Shown in pieces: positions 44,398 to 53,809 of a stretch of 64,000 bases of DNA; the first letter of the stretch is position 1, and each line of letters starts with the position of its first letter. The stretch covers positions 1,798,001 through 1,862,000 of the forward strand of contig NZ_QFFJ01000001.1 in the NCBI RefSeq assembly GCF_003308995.1, given 5' to 3'. This stretch comes from Chitinophaga flava. GTDB taxonomy: Bacteria > Bacteroidota > Bacteroidia > Chitinophagales > Chitinophagaceae. A model generated the notes under the pieces. That model ran no database searches and was not told the DNA's origin. It worked only from the letters and a program-made list of their open reading frames with translations. Both the position numbers and the translations under genes were made by a program.

Positions 44398-45366
44398 TCA
44401 ACTTTTACGCAACAAGGGTTGAGTGCTGCAACGGAAGGCGCCTCCGAGGCTGCGTGATACCTGGAAATCCACATATTCCACTTTAACTCCGTGTTGAGCG
44501 ATCTTTTCTCCAATATGCTTAAACACAGGATCGGTCACATATACCTCAGGGCTGATCGGAAGTCCATTGGTGGCCAGCAGGGAGGTTTCTTCAAGGGTAA
44601 CCGGAATACGGTCCCAGGAGCGTAGTTTTTCTGGCACGCCATCTTTAAAAGCAGCTTCACAAATGACCATCAGACCTTCGCGTATCAGTCCCAGTGCACA
44701 GTCCAGATGCAGGATTTCCGGTTGCAGACGTAGCATCTCCAGCGTATAACCATGTGGCTTCAGTAATTTTTCGAGCCAGCGTGCGCCCAGTGCGTTGGAA
44801 GCCAGACCAGAGTTACCTACAAAAATATGTTTATCGAGTACAAGCACATCCCCTCCTTCTATAAACGGACCAGGCCCCAGTGTAAGATCGTCGGCTGCAG
44901 CCACTTCCGGGCGGGGAGCAGCCACATACATACAGTCTTCCGGATATACATTCTTCAGGATGATATCCCTGATAGGGAGTATTTCCATGCGCCGGTGCAG
45001 AAAACGAAGAGAGCCTTCAATGACCAGATTACCGATGGTAAAAAAAGGATCACGGGCAAAAAAGTTAGCGTAACCATCATCACCGGCAGCCCGTTTCTCA
45101 GCGGTGGTCAACCGCCGCGGACGCAGCACTTTCACACCGTGTTTTGTCAGTACTGCTTCCAGTGCGATGCGTTCATTTTCCCATGCCTGCTGACTTTCAG
45201 GATATGCCTCCGCGTAATCCATACCGGCCTTTTCATACATTTCGGTGAATGCTTCAGGACGTAAAAATTTAAGATCTTCTTCACGAGGCACTTTAGGCAT
45301 TCCAAATTCCGATTCAGCCAGTACGACCGTTTGCAGCGGGGCAAATTCACTTTCAACAAAAATCAT
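44398..45366 (-). CDS. Amidinotransferase/dimethylarginine dimethylaminohydrolase-like
   Basis: 322 residues from the ATG at 45366; the frame runs on 61 codons upstream, but that part is Cys- and Phe-rich and looks non-coding. The protein has the guanidine-modifying fold: N-terminal VESEFAPLQTVVLAE, GDVLVLDKHIFVGNS, catalytic histidine in EILHLDCAL, and nucleophile cysteine near the end (GGAFRCSTQPLL). Relatives transfer or hydrolyse the amidine group of arginine derivatives. Its exact substrate is not deducible. Confidence 0.85.
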   Translation of the reverse strand: MIFVESEFAPLQTVVLAESEFGMPKVPREEDLKFLRPEAFTEMYEKAGMDYAEAYPESQQAWENERIALEAVLTKHGVKVLRPRRLTTAEKRAAGDDGYANFFARDPFFTIGNLVIEGSLRFLHRRMEILPIRDIILKNVYPEDCMYVAAPRPEVAAADDLTLGPGPFIEGGDVLVLDKHIFVGNSGLASNALGARWLEKLLKPHGYTLEMLRLQPEILHLDCALGLIREGLMVICEAAFKDGVPEKLRSWDRIPVTLEETSLLATNGLPISPEVYVTDPVFKHIGEKIAQHGVKVEYVDFQVSRSLGGAFRCSTQPLLRKS

Positions 45367-45757
45367 TGCATTAATGATTATTAATGAAGAAAAACATGAC
45401 TGTATGAATTTACTAAATCCACGGATGCTATCTATCGGAAAAATAAATTTCAGCGGATAGCAACAACAACCATAAAAGTCATAAAAACCGTCCCCATCCT
45501 TAGCTTCAAAGAATAATATTTTTTCCAAAGAGTCAACTTTTCCTATCATTTAATCCTTATTTATTCATCTCACCACCCAAATATTTCTGACCCCGAAATA
45601 ACAAATCCTGCATAGTGATTATGACAGCAGAGATTGGTGTAAGCCCCTTTGAATAAATGTAGCAAGAAAGACAATGCATAATTGCTTAGCGGACCGGTCG
45701 ATGGAATGATGCTTTCACTCCACCATGCTTAATCCTTCACCTAAAAAACGTAGAGAG
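45367..45757. other. Divergent intergenic region
   Basis: About 390 bases between the amidinotransferase and the first TIGR03118 gene. No supported gene or clear TTG/TAnnTTTG promoter pair was found. Confidence 0.5.
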
Positions 45758-46864
45758 ATGACAACTTCATTTAAAAAAATGCTGGCAGCAAGACTGGCTG
45801 CCGGACCCCATGCTAAAAATGTTCATTCGGGAATAGCGGCCATGCTGGTCATGCTATTAATGATGGCTACCAGCTGTCACAAATGGGACCACCCTGACTG
45901 CAGTGACTGTGATTGTTTGTCGAAAGACTACAAACAAACCAACCTTGTTTCTGATACCGCAGGTTTTGGTGCAGGCCGCATTGATCCTAATCTCGTTAAT
46001 GCCTGGGGCATTGCTGTAAGCTCCAACGGTGCTTTCTGGATTTCAGCCAATGGCAGCGGCGAAAGCGTTATTTATGATAAGGATGGCAATTCACTGAGAG
46101 GACCGGTATTCATTCCTTCTCCCTCCGGCCATGGCGCAGGCGCACCTAGCGGTGTAGTATTCAATAGCTCCAGCAGCTTTGATGGCAACCGGTTTATTTT
46201 TGCTACAGAAGATGGCACTATTGTAGCCTGGAAATCCGGCGACTCTGCTGTGATTAAGGCAGACCGTTCCGCGTTTAATGCTGTTTACAAAGGTATTACT
46301 ATCGCGAGTGACAGTGGCAAACTCTATATTTATGCCACCAATTTCCACAATGGAACTGTAGACGTATTTGATACTGCTTTCCACTATATTTCGTACAAAC
46401 AATTCCGTGATCCGAATATTCCAAACGATTTCGCACCGTTTAATATCAGGAACATCGACGGCTCTATATTTGTGACTTACGCCAAACAGAAACTTCCTGA
46501 TAAGCATGATGATCAGGCAGGTCCCGGCAATGGATATATCAATATTTTCAGGCCTAATGGCTCCCTTGTAAGAAGGTTTGCTTCTCAGGGTACGCTTAAT
46601 TCTCCCTGGGGTATTACAGAAGGTTGCAGCGGCGGAATTGGTGATGATGTGATCCTTGTCGGCAACTTCGGCGATGGCCATATCAATGCCTATAAAGAAA
46701 ATGGCACCTTCCTCGGACAACTCAAGAAAGGTAATGCTCCGCTGAAGATTGATGGATTATGGGCTATTGAAAGTCATATAACCGGTAACGGAAATAAAAT
46801 CTTTTTCACTGCAGGCCCTCTTGAAGAAACTCATGGCCTCTTTGGTTACATCCTGAAGAATTAA
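45758..46864 (+). CDS. TIGR03118-family lipoprotein, tandem copy 1
   Basis: 368 residues from the ATG at 45758, which matches the start of copy 2 (both MTTSFKKMLAARL). A leader ends in the lipobox MATSC, followed by a cysteine cluster CSDCDCLSKDY. The mature part is a beta-propeller of the TIGR03118 type: LVSDTAGFGAGRIDPNLVNAWGI, APSGVVFN, AVYKGITIA, FAPFNIRNIDG, GTLNSPWGITEG and GDGHINAYKENGTFLGQLKKG. The function of the family is not known. About 75-80% similar by eye to copy 2, which lies 139 nt downstream. Confidence 0.9.
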   Translation: MTTSFKKMLAARLAAGPHAKNVHSGIAAMLVMLLMMATSCHKWDHPDCSDCDCLSKDYKQTNLVSDTAGFGAGRIDPNLVNAWGIAVSSNGAFWISANGSGESVIYDKDGNSLRGPVFIPSPSGHGAGAPSGVVFNSSSSFDGNRFIFATEDGTIVAWKSGDSAVIKADRSAFNAVYKGITIASDSGKLYIYATNFHNGTVDVFDTAFHYISYKQFRDPNIPNDFAPFNIRNIDGSIFVTYAKQKLPDKHDDQAGPGNGYINIFRPNGSLVRRFASQGTLNSPWGITEGCSGGIGDDVILVGNFGDGHINAYKENGTFLGQLKKGNAPLKIDGLWAIESHITGNGNKIFFTAGPLEETHGLFGYILKN

Positions 46865-46907
46865 CATCCACAATACAGTACATCTACCAGGAATTGCAGC
46901 AGCACAG

Positions 46908-46935
46908 CGGCCGGGCACAGCATAGTTCCCGGCCG
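46908..46935 (+). terminator. Hairpin between tandem lipoprotein genes
   Basis: Perfect 8-bp GC stem CGGCCGGG/CCCGGCCG with 12-nt loop; the following T-run is weak, so readthrough to copy 2 is possible. Confidence 0.6.
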
Positions 46936-47003
46936 TCCTCTTTGATCATTCAGGTTCAGGAAACGATACGATCATTATTCCTTCACTTCTAAAACGCAGC
47001 AAG

Positions 47004-48113
47004 ATGACAACTTCATTTAAAAAAATGCTTGCAGCAAGATTGACTGCAGGAACACATCCCGGAAATGTTTATTCAGGAATGGCAGTGATGCTGGTCATGC
47101 TTTTAATGATGGTAACCAGTTGCCGCAGATTCGATGGTCATGACTGCAACGATTGTGATTGTTTATCCAAAGATTACAAACAAACCAACCTGGTTGCTGA
47201 CACCGCTGGTTTCGGTGCGGCTCACATTGATCAAAATCTTCTTAATGCCTGGGGGCTTGCAGTAGGCCCTACCGGAGCTTTCTGGATTTCCTCCAATGGC
47301 ACCGATCAGAGTGTTATCTATGATAAAGACGGAAACACACTGAGAGCGCCGGTGAGAATCCCTGCATTTTCCGAAAAAGGTGGTTCTGCTCCCAGTGGTG
47401 TAGTATTCAACAATACGAACAGCTTTGGCGGGGCCCATTTTATTTTTGCTACAGAAAGTGGCACTATTGTAGCCTGGACATCCGGCGATTCAGGAGTGAT
47501 AAAGGTCGATCGCTCCAGAACCAATGCTGTTTACAAAGGCATTACTATCGCTAATGATAATGGTTCATTCTATATTTACGCCACTAATTTCCATGATGGC
47601 ACTGTTGATATATATGACTCCGCGTTCAATCTTATTGTTTACAACGGCATCCATGACCCGAATATTCCAGCTGGTTTCGCACCGTTTAATATCAAGAACA
47701 TCGACGGTTTACTGTATATTACTTACGCCAAACAGAAACCAGACAAACATGACGACCAGGCTGGCCCCGGTAACGGATATGTAGATGTGTTCAAACCTGA
47801 TGGCTCTTTTGTAAGAAGGTTTGCTTCCCAGGGTACCCTCAATTCTCCATGGGGTATTACAGAAGGCTGTACCGGCTTTGCCGGGTTGGGAGATGATGTG
47901 ATTCTGATCGGTAACTTCGGCGATGGCCGTATTAATGCATACAATGAAAATGGTACCTTCCTTGGACAACTCAAGAAAGGGAACGCCCCACTGCAAATCG
48001 ACGGATTATGGGCACTTGAAAGTCATGTGACGGGTGCCGGGAATAAGATATTTTTCACTGCAGGCCCTAATGGTGAATCACACGGCCTCTTTGGCTACAT
48101 ACAGAAAAACTAA
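47004..48113 (+). CDS. TIGR03118-family lipoprotein, tandem copy 2
   Basis: 369 residues with the same architecture as copy 1: lipobox MVTSC, the cluster CNDCDCLSKDYKQTNL, then the propeller blades. Differences concentrate in surface loops (for instance the linker before the SPWGITEG blade, where CSGGIGDD in copy 1 is CTGFAGLGDD here), showing divergence after a local duplication. Ended by a GC-rich terminator, convergent with the DUF1772 gene. Confidence 0.9.
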   Translation: MTTSFKKMLAARLTAGTHPGNVYSGMAVMLVMLLMMVTSCRRFDGHDCNDCDCLSKDYKQTNLVADTAGFGAAHIDQNLLNAWGLAVGPTGAFWISSNGTDQSVIYDKDGNTLRAPVRIPAFSEKGGSAPSGVVFNNTNSFGGAHFIFATESGTIVAWTSGDSGVIKVDRSRTNAVYKGITIANDNGSFYIYATNFHDGTVDIYDSAFNLIVYNGIHDPNIPAGFAPFNIKNIDGLLYITYAKQKPDKHDDQAGPGNGYVDVFKPDGSFVRRFASQGTLNSPWGITEGCTGFAGLGDDVILIGNFGDGRINAYNENGTFLGQLKKGNAPLQIDGLWALESHVTGAGNKIFFTAGPNGESHGLFGYIQKN

Positions 48114-48135
48114 TCTCTACAGATAGGGTAGTATA

Positions 48136-48175
48136 CAAGGGCCGGGCGTCGTATGACTCCCGGCCCTTGATTTTA
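48136..48175. terminator. Terminator after tandem lipoproteins
   Basis: Perfect 11-bp stem CAAGGGCCGGG/CCCGGCCCTTG (48136-48146 with 48159-48169) followed by ATTTT; shared by convergent genes. Confidence 0.8.
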
Positions 48176-48658
48176 AAAATTCATTTTCAGACAGGCGATG
48201 ATGACCAGCGTCACTGTTATGATGGCGCCAATGGTACGAACCATATTGAGCCGGTTCCATGGTTTTTCGAAACGGGCGCGTTGTGCAGCTATCTCTGCAG
48301 CATCCGCCTGCAGCGATACTTTGTCCAGCGCATTATTGAGCGGTACATTACCGCCCGCGGTTACCCCAAAAACACCCACCAGGTAAATGATAGTCGCTGC
48401 CAGCAGATACCAGCCGCTTACAGTTGCACCCTCCCGGAAGACCAGCCAGGTACTTAAAGGCAACAAAAATACCGGACCCATAAAACCAATAAAAAAAACA
48501 GGATTGAGGATCGCTCTGTTGATGGACTGCATAGCCGACATATAACAGATATCCGACAAACGGCCCAGCCCCGGATTAACAGAACAGGAATAGGCATAAA
48601 AAAGCCCCGCCATCAATGCTGCGGTAAGTGCCGTTATCACTAATAAAAACAAAAGCAT
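48173..48658 (-). CDS. DUF1772/anthrone oxygenase-like membrane protein
   Basis: 161 residues with four TM helices (about 1-22, 49-70, 82-103, 138-158). Family marks are AGLFYAYSCSVNPGL, an NRAILNPVFF segment and VPLNNALD. The fungal relatives oxidise anthrones; bacterial members are uncharacterised. Single gene. Confidence 0.85.
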   Translation of the reverse strand: MLLFLLVITALTAALMAGLFYAYSCSVNPGLGRLSDICYMSAMQSINRAILNPVFFIGFMGPVFLLPLSTWLVFREGATVSGWYLLAATIIYLVGVFGVTAGGNVPLNNALDKVSLQADAAEIAAQRARFEKPWNRLNMVRTIGAIITVTLVIIACLKMNF

Positions 48659-48706
48659 AGAAAAGTAACAGGATTTAGGTTGTGTTTAAAGATAAACAAC
48701 CTATAT

Positions 48707-48758
48707 AAAAAAGGAGGCTGAAATTTCCTGCCATCAGAAAATTTCAGCCTCCTTTTTT
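48707..48758 (-). terminator. Terminator of SusCD operon
   Basis: Stem of about 18 bp AAAAGGAGGCTGAAATTT/AAATTTCAGCCTCCTTTT with a run of A/T on both sides, just after the susD stop. Confidence 0.85.
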
Positions 48759-48775
48759 TATACTATGCCTGGTTA

Positions 48776-50374
48776 TTACCAGCCTGGTGTTTGTTTGTAA
48801 GCGCCGTTGGTACGGGCAATTTCATCCGGGCTGATAGGCCATGCCATATGTTTGTCCGGGTTAAAGTTGCGGGCAGGCCAAACCTCCTTGATGGTATAAG
48901 GAGAAGCCGGATCTTCGCGGTTGGCATGGATACGGCCATGCAGCGGAGCGTTGATTTTAGCATAGTCTCCCCATCTTTTAAGATCATGGAAGCGGTCTGT
49001 CCACTCACAAGCCAGTTCCACGCGACGTTCGTGTTTAAGATCGTCCATGGTAGGAGTGGCCACAGGCGCGAGTCCTACACGAGCCCTTATTTCATTGAGC
49101 GGTGCAGCTGCTTCTCCTGCCCTGCCCTGTTGGATCAGCGCTTCTGCTTTAAACAGCAGGATCTCTGCATAACGGATGAGCGGCAGGTTCAATGTTGTAG
49201 TTGGATAATCGGGATCAGAGCTTGCAAAGGTATTGGAAGACATGTCACCATTTGAACCGTGGCTATATGGTTCCATATATTTGTTCATCTGGAAACCAGA
49301 CAAACTGTTGGTAGAAGTATATAATCTGTCCTGTCCGATATAGGTAAATTTGTCGCCAAATTTCAGAATGGTCACTTCTCTTCTTGGGTCATTGGCTTCA
49401 TATTCTTCATACAGCTCTTCGGTAGGCTGGAAATAACCCCAACCATTGTACTTAAGCCATCCTTTGTTTTCGAGTACTACACCCGGAAATTCGGAACCGC
49501 CCTGAACGCTGGAAGTTACAGACCAGATATATTCAGAAGACCAGTTGTTGGCCACGCTGAAAACAGCCTGGTAGTTATCTTTTGCGCTGGCTTTACCAGT
49601 GATGAGGGCACGGTGACCTTCATCGCGGATTTTATCACACAGTGCTGGTACCTGTTGCCATTTGGTTTTGTCGAACTGTGCCCAGTAAGCATATACTTTT
49701 ACCATGTAGGCCCAGGCAGCAGCTTTATGCGCACGACCTTTATCGGCATCACCATAAGATTCGAACAAAGGCAGCAGGTCTGCTGCTTTCTGCAGGTCGC
49801 TGATAATCTGTGCGTAGTTGTCGGTCACAGATGCCAGTTGTGGCGGAATACGTTTGCCATACTCAGCATTTTCCGGTCCGTCAAAAGGCACGCCCTGGTT
49901 TTTATGGCCCCACATATAAGCGATCCAGAAATGTGCAAAACCGCGCATAAAATAGGCTTCGCCCAGTGATTGTTTTTTTACGGCATCCGATACATTCACT
50001 GCAGACTGAATACCCTGAATGGTCTGGTTGGCTTTGCTGATAGTACCATACAAGCGATTCCATCCTTCAGTGAGGTAACCTTCGCGGCCGCTGGGAATAA
50101 AATTCTTGATATTTTCTCCATCAGCTTTTACCCTGCCTATGATCACGTCATCGCTGGCATCCTGTACCCAGAAGAGATCCCTTCCCCAGGTTTGTTCACT
50201 TTTCATTTCGATATACAGCGCAGCAGTGGCTTTACGGAGATCATTATCGCTTTGCCAGAAGAATGCTGAAGAAGGAGCGCCATTAGGTTTGGTATCTACC
50301 CATTTATTGGTACAGCCACTTCCGCCGGCCATCAGCGCTATCAGAACGGGTATATAAATATTTCTCTTTTTCAT
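48776..50374 (-). CDS. RagB/SusD-family nutrient-uptake lipoprotein
   Basis: 532 residues. The leader reads LMAGGSGC with lipid-anchor Cys21. Helical SusD fold: ATAALYIEMKSEQTWGRDLFW, AYFMRGFAHFWIAYMWG, the TPR-like region (AHKAAAWAYMVKVYAYWAQF) and C-terminal RYAEILLFKAEALIQQGRAGEAAAPLNEIRARVGLAPV split over several helices. Ends at TNGAYKQTPGW. SusD caps the SusC barrel on the cell surface and binds the glycan or other ligand. The ligand cannot be read from the sequence. It lies 14 nt downstream of susC. Confidence 0.95.
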   Translation of the reverse strand: MKKRNIYIPVLIALMAGGSGCTNKWVDTKPNGAPSSAFFWQSDNDLRKATAALYIEMKSEQTWGRDLFWVQDASDDVIIGRVKADGENIKNFIPSGREGYLTEGWNRLYGTISKANQTIQGIQSAVNVSDAVKKQSLGEAYFMRGFAHFWIAYMWGHKNQGVPFDGPENAEYGKRIPPQLASVTDNYAQIISDLQKAADLLPLFESYGDADKGRAHKAAAWAYMVKVYAYWAQFDKTKWQQVPALCDKIRDEGHRALITGKASAKDNYQAVFSVANNWSSEYIWSVTSSVQGGSEFPGVVLENKGWLKYNGWGYFQPTEELYEEYEANDPRREVTILKFGDKFTYIGQDRLYTSTNSLSGFQMNKYMEPYSHGSNGDMSSNTFASSDPDYPTTTLNLPLIRYAEILLFKAEALIQQGRAGEAAAPLNEIRARVGLAPVATPTMDDLKHERRVELACEWTDRFHDLKRWGDYAKINAPLHGRIHANREDPASPYTIKEVWPARNFNPDKHMAWPISPDEIARTNGAYKQTPGW

Positions 50375-50388
50375 GATTGTTGAGTTGA

Positions 50389-53300
50389 TCAGAATTTAAC
50401 ATTAAGACCCAGCGAATACACACGGGATACAGGGAACTGTCCACCATCGAGGCCTACACCGCCCACTTCAGGGTCCATTCCGGAATATTTGGTAAAGGTG
50501 AGCAGGTTGTCACCGCTGAAGTATACACGAAGACCCTGGTTCCAGCGCATCTTGTTGAAGGTGTAGCCTATCAGCAGGTTTTTCAGGCGCAGGTAGTTAC
50601 CATTTTCCAGATACCAGTCAGAAGCTGTCTGGAAGTTTTTGTTGGGATCTTTGGCAGAGATACGTGGAATATTGGAGCCGGTATTATCAGGAGACCAGGC
50701 ATCCAGTATTTTGTCCCAGCGATTGTAACCCTGTTCAGCTCCGTTGAGCGTGCTCTGTTTGAAGGCATTGAACAGTTTTACACCACCAACACCCTGCAGG
50801 AAGAGGCTCAGATCGAAGTTTTTCCAGGTAAAGCTGGCAGTAAAGCCATAAGTCAGTTTAGGGAAGGCATTGCCCATATACACTCTGTCAGCATCATCAA
50901 TTTTTCCGTCGCCATTCTGATCCACGAATTTCAGGTCACCGGCTTTGGCATTAGGCTGTATTTTCTGTCCGTTTTTCGTGTAGGCGTTGGCTTCAGCATC
51001 TGACTGGAAAATGCCGGCAGACTGTATCAGCCAATAGGAGTAATAAGGTTGTCCTACTTTGGAGCGGTAAGGAGACAATACATTTCTCCAGCTGTCGGAG
51101 TGTACCCAGAATGAGTTAGGGTTTTCATCGATATATAACACCCGGTTTTGCAGGGTAGCCATATTAGCACTCAGGTCGTAGCCTACAGCACCTATTTTGT
51201 CGTGCCAGTTCACAGCCACCTCGATGCCTTTGTTACCTATTTCACCCTGGTTGATCAGCGGGGCTTTGAGGCCGAAGGTATTAGGCCAGTAAGTATCCTG
51301 CTGTTTGATGAGATCGTAGGTACGTTTGTCGAAATAATCAGCGGTGATGTTGAGGCGTTGTTTGAGCAGGCTGACATCGATACCGATATCTGTTTGCTGG
51401 GATGTTTCCCAGGAGAGGTTAGGATTGTTCTGCACTTCGGTGTACAGTGCGTTTACACGGGGAGCACCATTTCCGATCTGATAGGTATAATTATCTTTCA
51501 GTTTAGGATAACCGTAGTAGCGGTCAACGGAGCCGATGTTACCGATGCGGCCCCAGCTGGCTCTGATTTTTACCAGGTCTACTGCAGCGACATGAAAGAA
51601 TGGCTCAGAGCTGATTTTCCAGGCGGCTGTCACACCGGGAAAACCTTTGGCACGGTTACCGTCGGCCAGTCTGCCGGCGATATCATAACGGTAACTACCG
51701 GTCACGAAATAGCGGTCGGCCCAGCTATAGGAGATTCTTCCTACATAAGAGGCGTTTCTGTCTTTCCATTCATCATCTGTTGGACGGTCCTGATCGAATA
51801 TACCGGCGTTCACAAAAAACCGTGCCCAGTCAGCTTCATTTTCGAAGCCTCTGGCGGCAGTGGTGAAGTTGCGGTTGCCAGCTTCTTGTGCTGTCATAGA
51901 CACCATCGCACCGATGTTGTGTTTTTTGATGATTTTGTTGTAGTTCAGGGTATTTTCCCATATCCAGGAATATCCTTTATCAGAAGCATAGGACAGTCTG
52001 TTTTGGGCATTTGTTTTTCCTGGCTCCAGTCTTTTAGGCTCAAAGTTTTTCCAAAGGCCGTTGTTCTGGCGGTAGGCAAAGCGGGATAAATAGCTCAGAC
52101 CCGGGATGATATCAGATACGTTCAGTTCTGTTACAGACTGCAGGTCGCTTTTTTTATTGTAAGGCTGGTTGCGGAGCAGTGTAGCTACCGGGTTTACAAC
52201 GTCTCCATGGATACCAAGGTATTTGGAATCGATGGGTCCAACGCCGCCGAAAGAGCCGTCTGCATAATAAGGGGTGGCAGCACGTGGCATGTAGATGGCG
52301 GAGAGGATAACGCCGGTGTAACCGCTGGCGGTTTCAGCATCTCTGTTATCGTTGTTGTTCCAGAAGATATCCTGCCGCAGTTTTACTTTTTTGGAGAATT
52401 CATAGTTAGCATTAAAGCGCAGGGAGATATTCTTATTATAAGTATTGAGGAGGGTTCCTTCTTCGTTTTCATAGCGGGCCTGCAGGAGGGTGGAGAATTT
52501 TTCTGTACCTGCATTTACGCTGATGTTATGACGTTGTATCATACCGGTACGGAATATTTCCTTCATCCAGTTGGTACGGGTCACCTGTGCATAAGGGTTC
52601 AGGGTAGAATCCCATCCGGGCAGTGGTGGCTGGCCTGCATTGATATAGGCCAGGTTAGACACATTTGCTTCGTCTTCAGCCTTGAGGGATTGCAGGGTAC
52701 GCCATGCCTGTTTGGCGCCTACAAAGCTGGTATATTGTACGTTGGGTTGTCCTTTGGTAGCCTGGCGTGTAGTCACGAGGATAACACCGGAAGCACCGGA
52801 GAAAGCACCGTAGATAGCTGCGGAAGCCGCATCTTTTAATACAGTAATGGATTCCACATCGGCCGGGTTATAGGGTGCGTTGGGCACACCGTCTACTACG
52901 TACAGTACACTTTCCTTACCACGGGAGCCCACACCGCGGATCACCACGTTGTTGGATTCGCTGGTATGGCCACCGTTGCTTACTACGGTGATACCAGGCA
53001 CTTTACCCTGGATCATGTTGGCCACATCGAGTACCGGGCGTTCCTTGATTTGTTTCATATCGGGTACTACGGCAACGGCAGCGGAGAGGTCTCCTTTTTT
53101 GGCGGTGCCATAACCTACCACTACTACTTCATTCAGGGAGCTGTTGCTGGTTTTGAGTACCAGGTCGATGTGATTGTTATTACCGGGAGTGAGTTCTGTT
53201 GTCTGATAACCTACATAACTGAAGCTCAGTACAGGATTTTCGGTATCCACGGTTATTTCGTAGCGTCCTTCGACATCGGTGATGGCTCTGTTTTTTGTGC

Positions 53301-53778
53301 CTTTCACCCAAACGGTTACGCCGGGGATAGGTTCTTTATTTTCGGTGGTTACACGACCGGTGATTTTATGTGCTGTGATCTGTTTACCGGAGGTCGTTGT
53401 TTCCTGTTGTTGTTGTCTTTTGCGGAGCAGGATTGCTTTGTCGCTAACGCTGTATTCTATATCAGACTGGTTGCTGAGCAGATGCAGTGCTTCGTTGAGG
53501 GTGATATTGTCTGTTTTGAGATTTTTGATAGTGATACCATCAAAATCTTGTTTGACATAGTTGAAAGTGAAGCTGCTCTGGTTGCTTAATGCTTTTAGCA
53601 CCTGCGAAAGGGAAGCGCTGGAAACGTCCAGTTTAACCTTTTCGTTCAGGTTGTTTTGTCCAAAGCCAAGGGTGGCAGGAAGCAGGCAGCAACCCAGCAA
53701 CAGGGCGCGTTTGATGCCAGACATGGCAGGCCCGCCGCTGCGGACCTGTTGGTCCGAGACTGTAAATTTCCTTTTCAT
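50389..53778 (-). CDS. SusC/RagA-type TonB-dependent transporter with STN domain
   Basis: 1129 residues. Order: signal peptide (to ~40), STN/secretin-type N-domain (about 50-120, VLKALSNQSSFTFNY, LHLLSNQSDIEY), CarboxypepD-regulatory beta-sandwich (about 138-215, GRVTTENKEPIPGVTV), TonB box and plug (EVVVVGYG, VLDVANMIQGKVPGITV, LYVVDGVPN), then the 22-strand barrel. The STN domain marks a transducer: on ligand binding it signals through FecR to the sigma factor upstream. The barrel ends ...YSLGLNVKF with the terminal aromatic. Confidence 0.96.
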   Translation of the reverse strand: MKRKFTVSDQQVRSGGPAMSGIKRALLLGCCLLPATLGFGQNNLNEKVKLDVSSASLSQVLKALSNQSSFTFNYVKQDFDGITIKNLKTDNITLNEALHLLSNQSDIEYSVSDKAILLRKRQQQQETTTSGKQITAHKITGRVTTENKEPIPGVTVWVKGTKNRAITDVEGRYEITVDTENPVLSFSYVGYQTTELTPGNNNHIDLVLKTSNSSLNEVVVVGYGTAKKGDLSAAVAVVPDMKQIKERPVLDVANMIQGKVPGITVVSNGGHTSESNNVVIRGVGSRGKESVLYVVDGVPNAPYNPADVESITVLKDAASAAIYGAFSGASGVILVTTRQATKGQPNVQYTSFVGAKQAWRTLQSLKAEDEANVSNLAYINAGQPPLPGWDSTLNPYAQVTRTNWMKEIFRTGMIQRHNISVNAGTEKFSTLLQARYENEEGTLLNTYNKNISLRFNANYEFSKKVKLRQDIFWNNNDNRDAETASGYTGVILSAIYMPRAATPYYADGSFGGVGPIDSKYLGIHGDVVNPVATLLRNQPYNKKSDLQSVTELNVSDIIPGLSYLSRFAYRQNNGLWKNFEPKRLEPGKTNAQNRLSYASDKGYSWIWENTLNYNKIIKKHNIGAMVSMTAQEAGNRNFTTAARGFENEADWARFFVNAGIFDQDRPTDDEWKDRNASYVGRISYSWADRYFVTGSYRYDIAGRLADGNRAKGFPGVTAAWKISSEPFFHVAAVDLVKIRASWGRIGNIGSVDRYYGYPKLKDNYTYQIGNGAPRVNALYTEVQNNPNLSWETSQQTDIGIDVSLLKQRLNITADYFDKRTYDLIKQQDTYWPNTFGLKAPLINQGEIGNKGIEVAVNWHDKIGAVGYDLSANMATLQNRVLYIDENPNSFWVHSDSWRNVLSPYRSKVGQPYYSYWLIQSAGIFQSDAEANAYTKNGQKIQPNAKAGDLKFVDQNGDGKIDDADRVYMGNAFPKLTYGFTASFTWKNFDLSLFLQGVGGVKLFNAFKQSTLNGAEQGYNRWDKILDAWSPDNTGSNIPRISAKDPNKNFQTASDWYLENGNYLRLKNLLIGYTFNKMRWNQGLRVYFSGDNLLTFTKYSGMDPEVGGVGLDGGQFPVSRVYSLGLNVKF

Positions 53779-53809
53779 ATAAGTTGTTTTTCGGAGTGTT
53801 GTAGCTTTT

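Noticed and set aside
45367..45549. 61-codon upstream extension of the amidinotransferase
   Set aside because: Cys- and Phe-rich sequence without family similarity; the ATG at 45366 gives the normal start.
51148..52089. 313-codon plus frame within susC
   Set aside because: Antisense shadow of the SusC barrel region.
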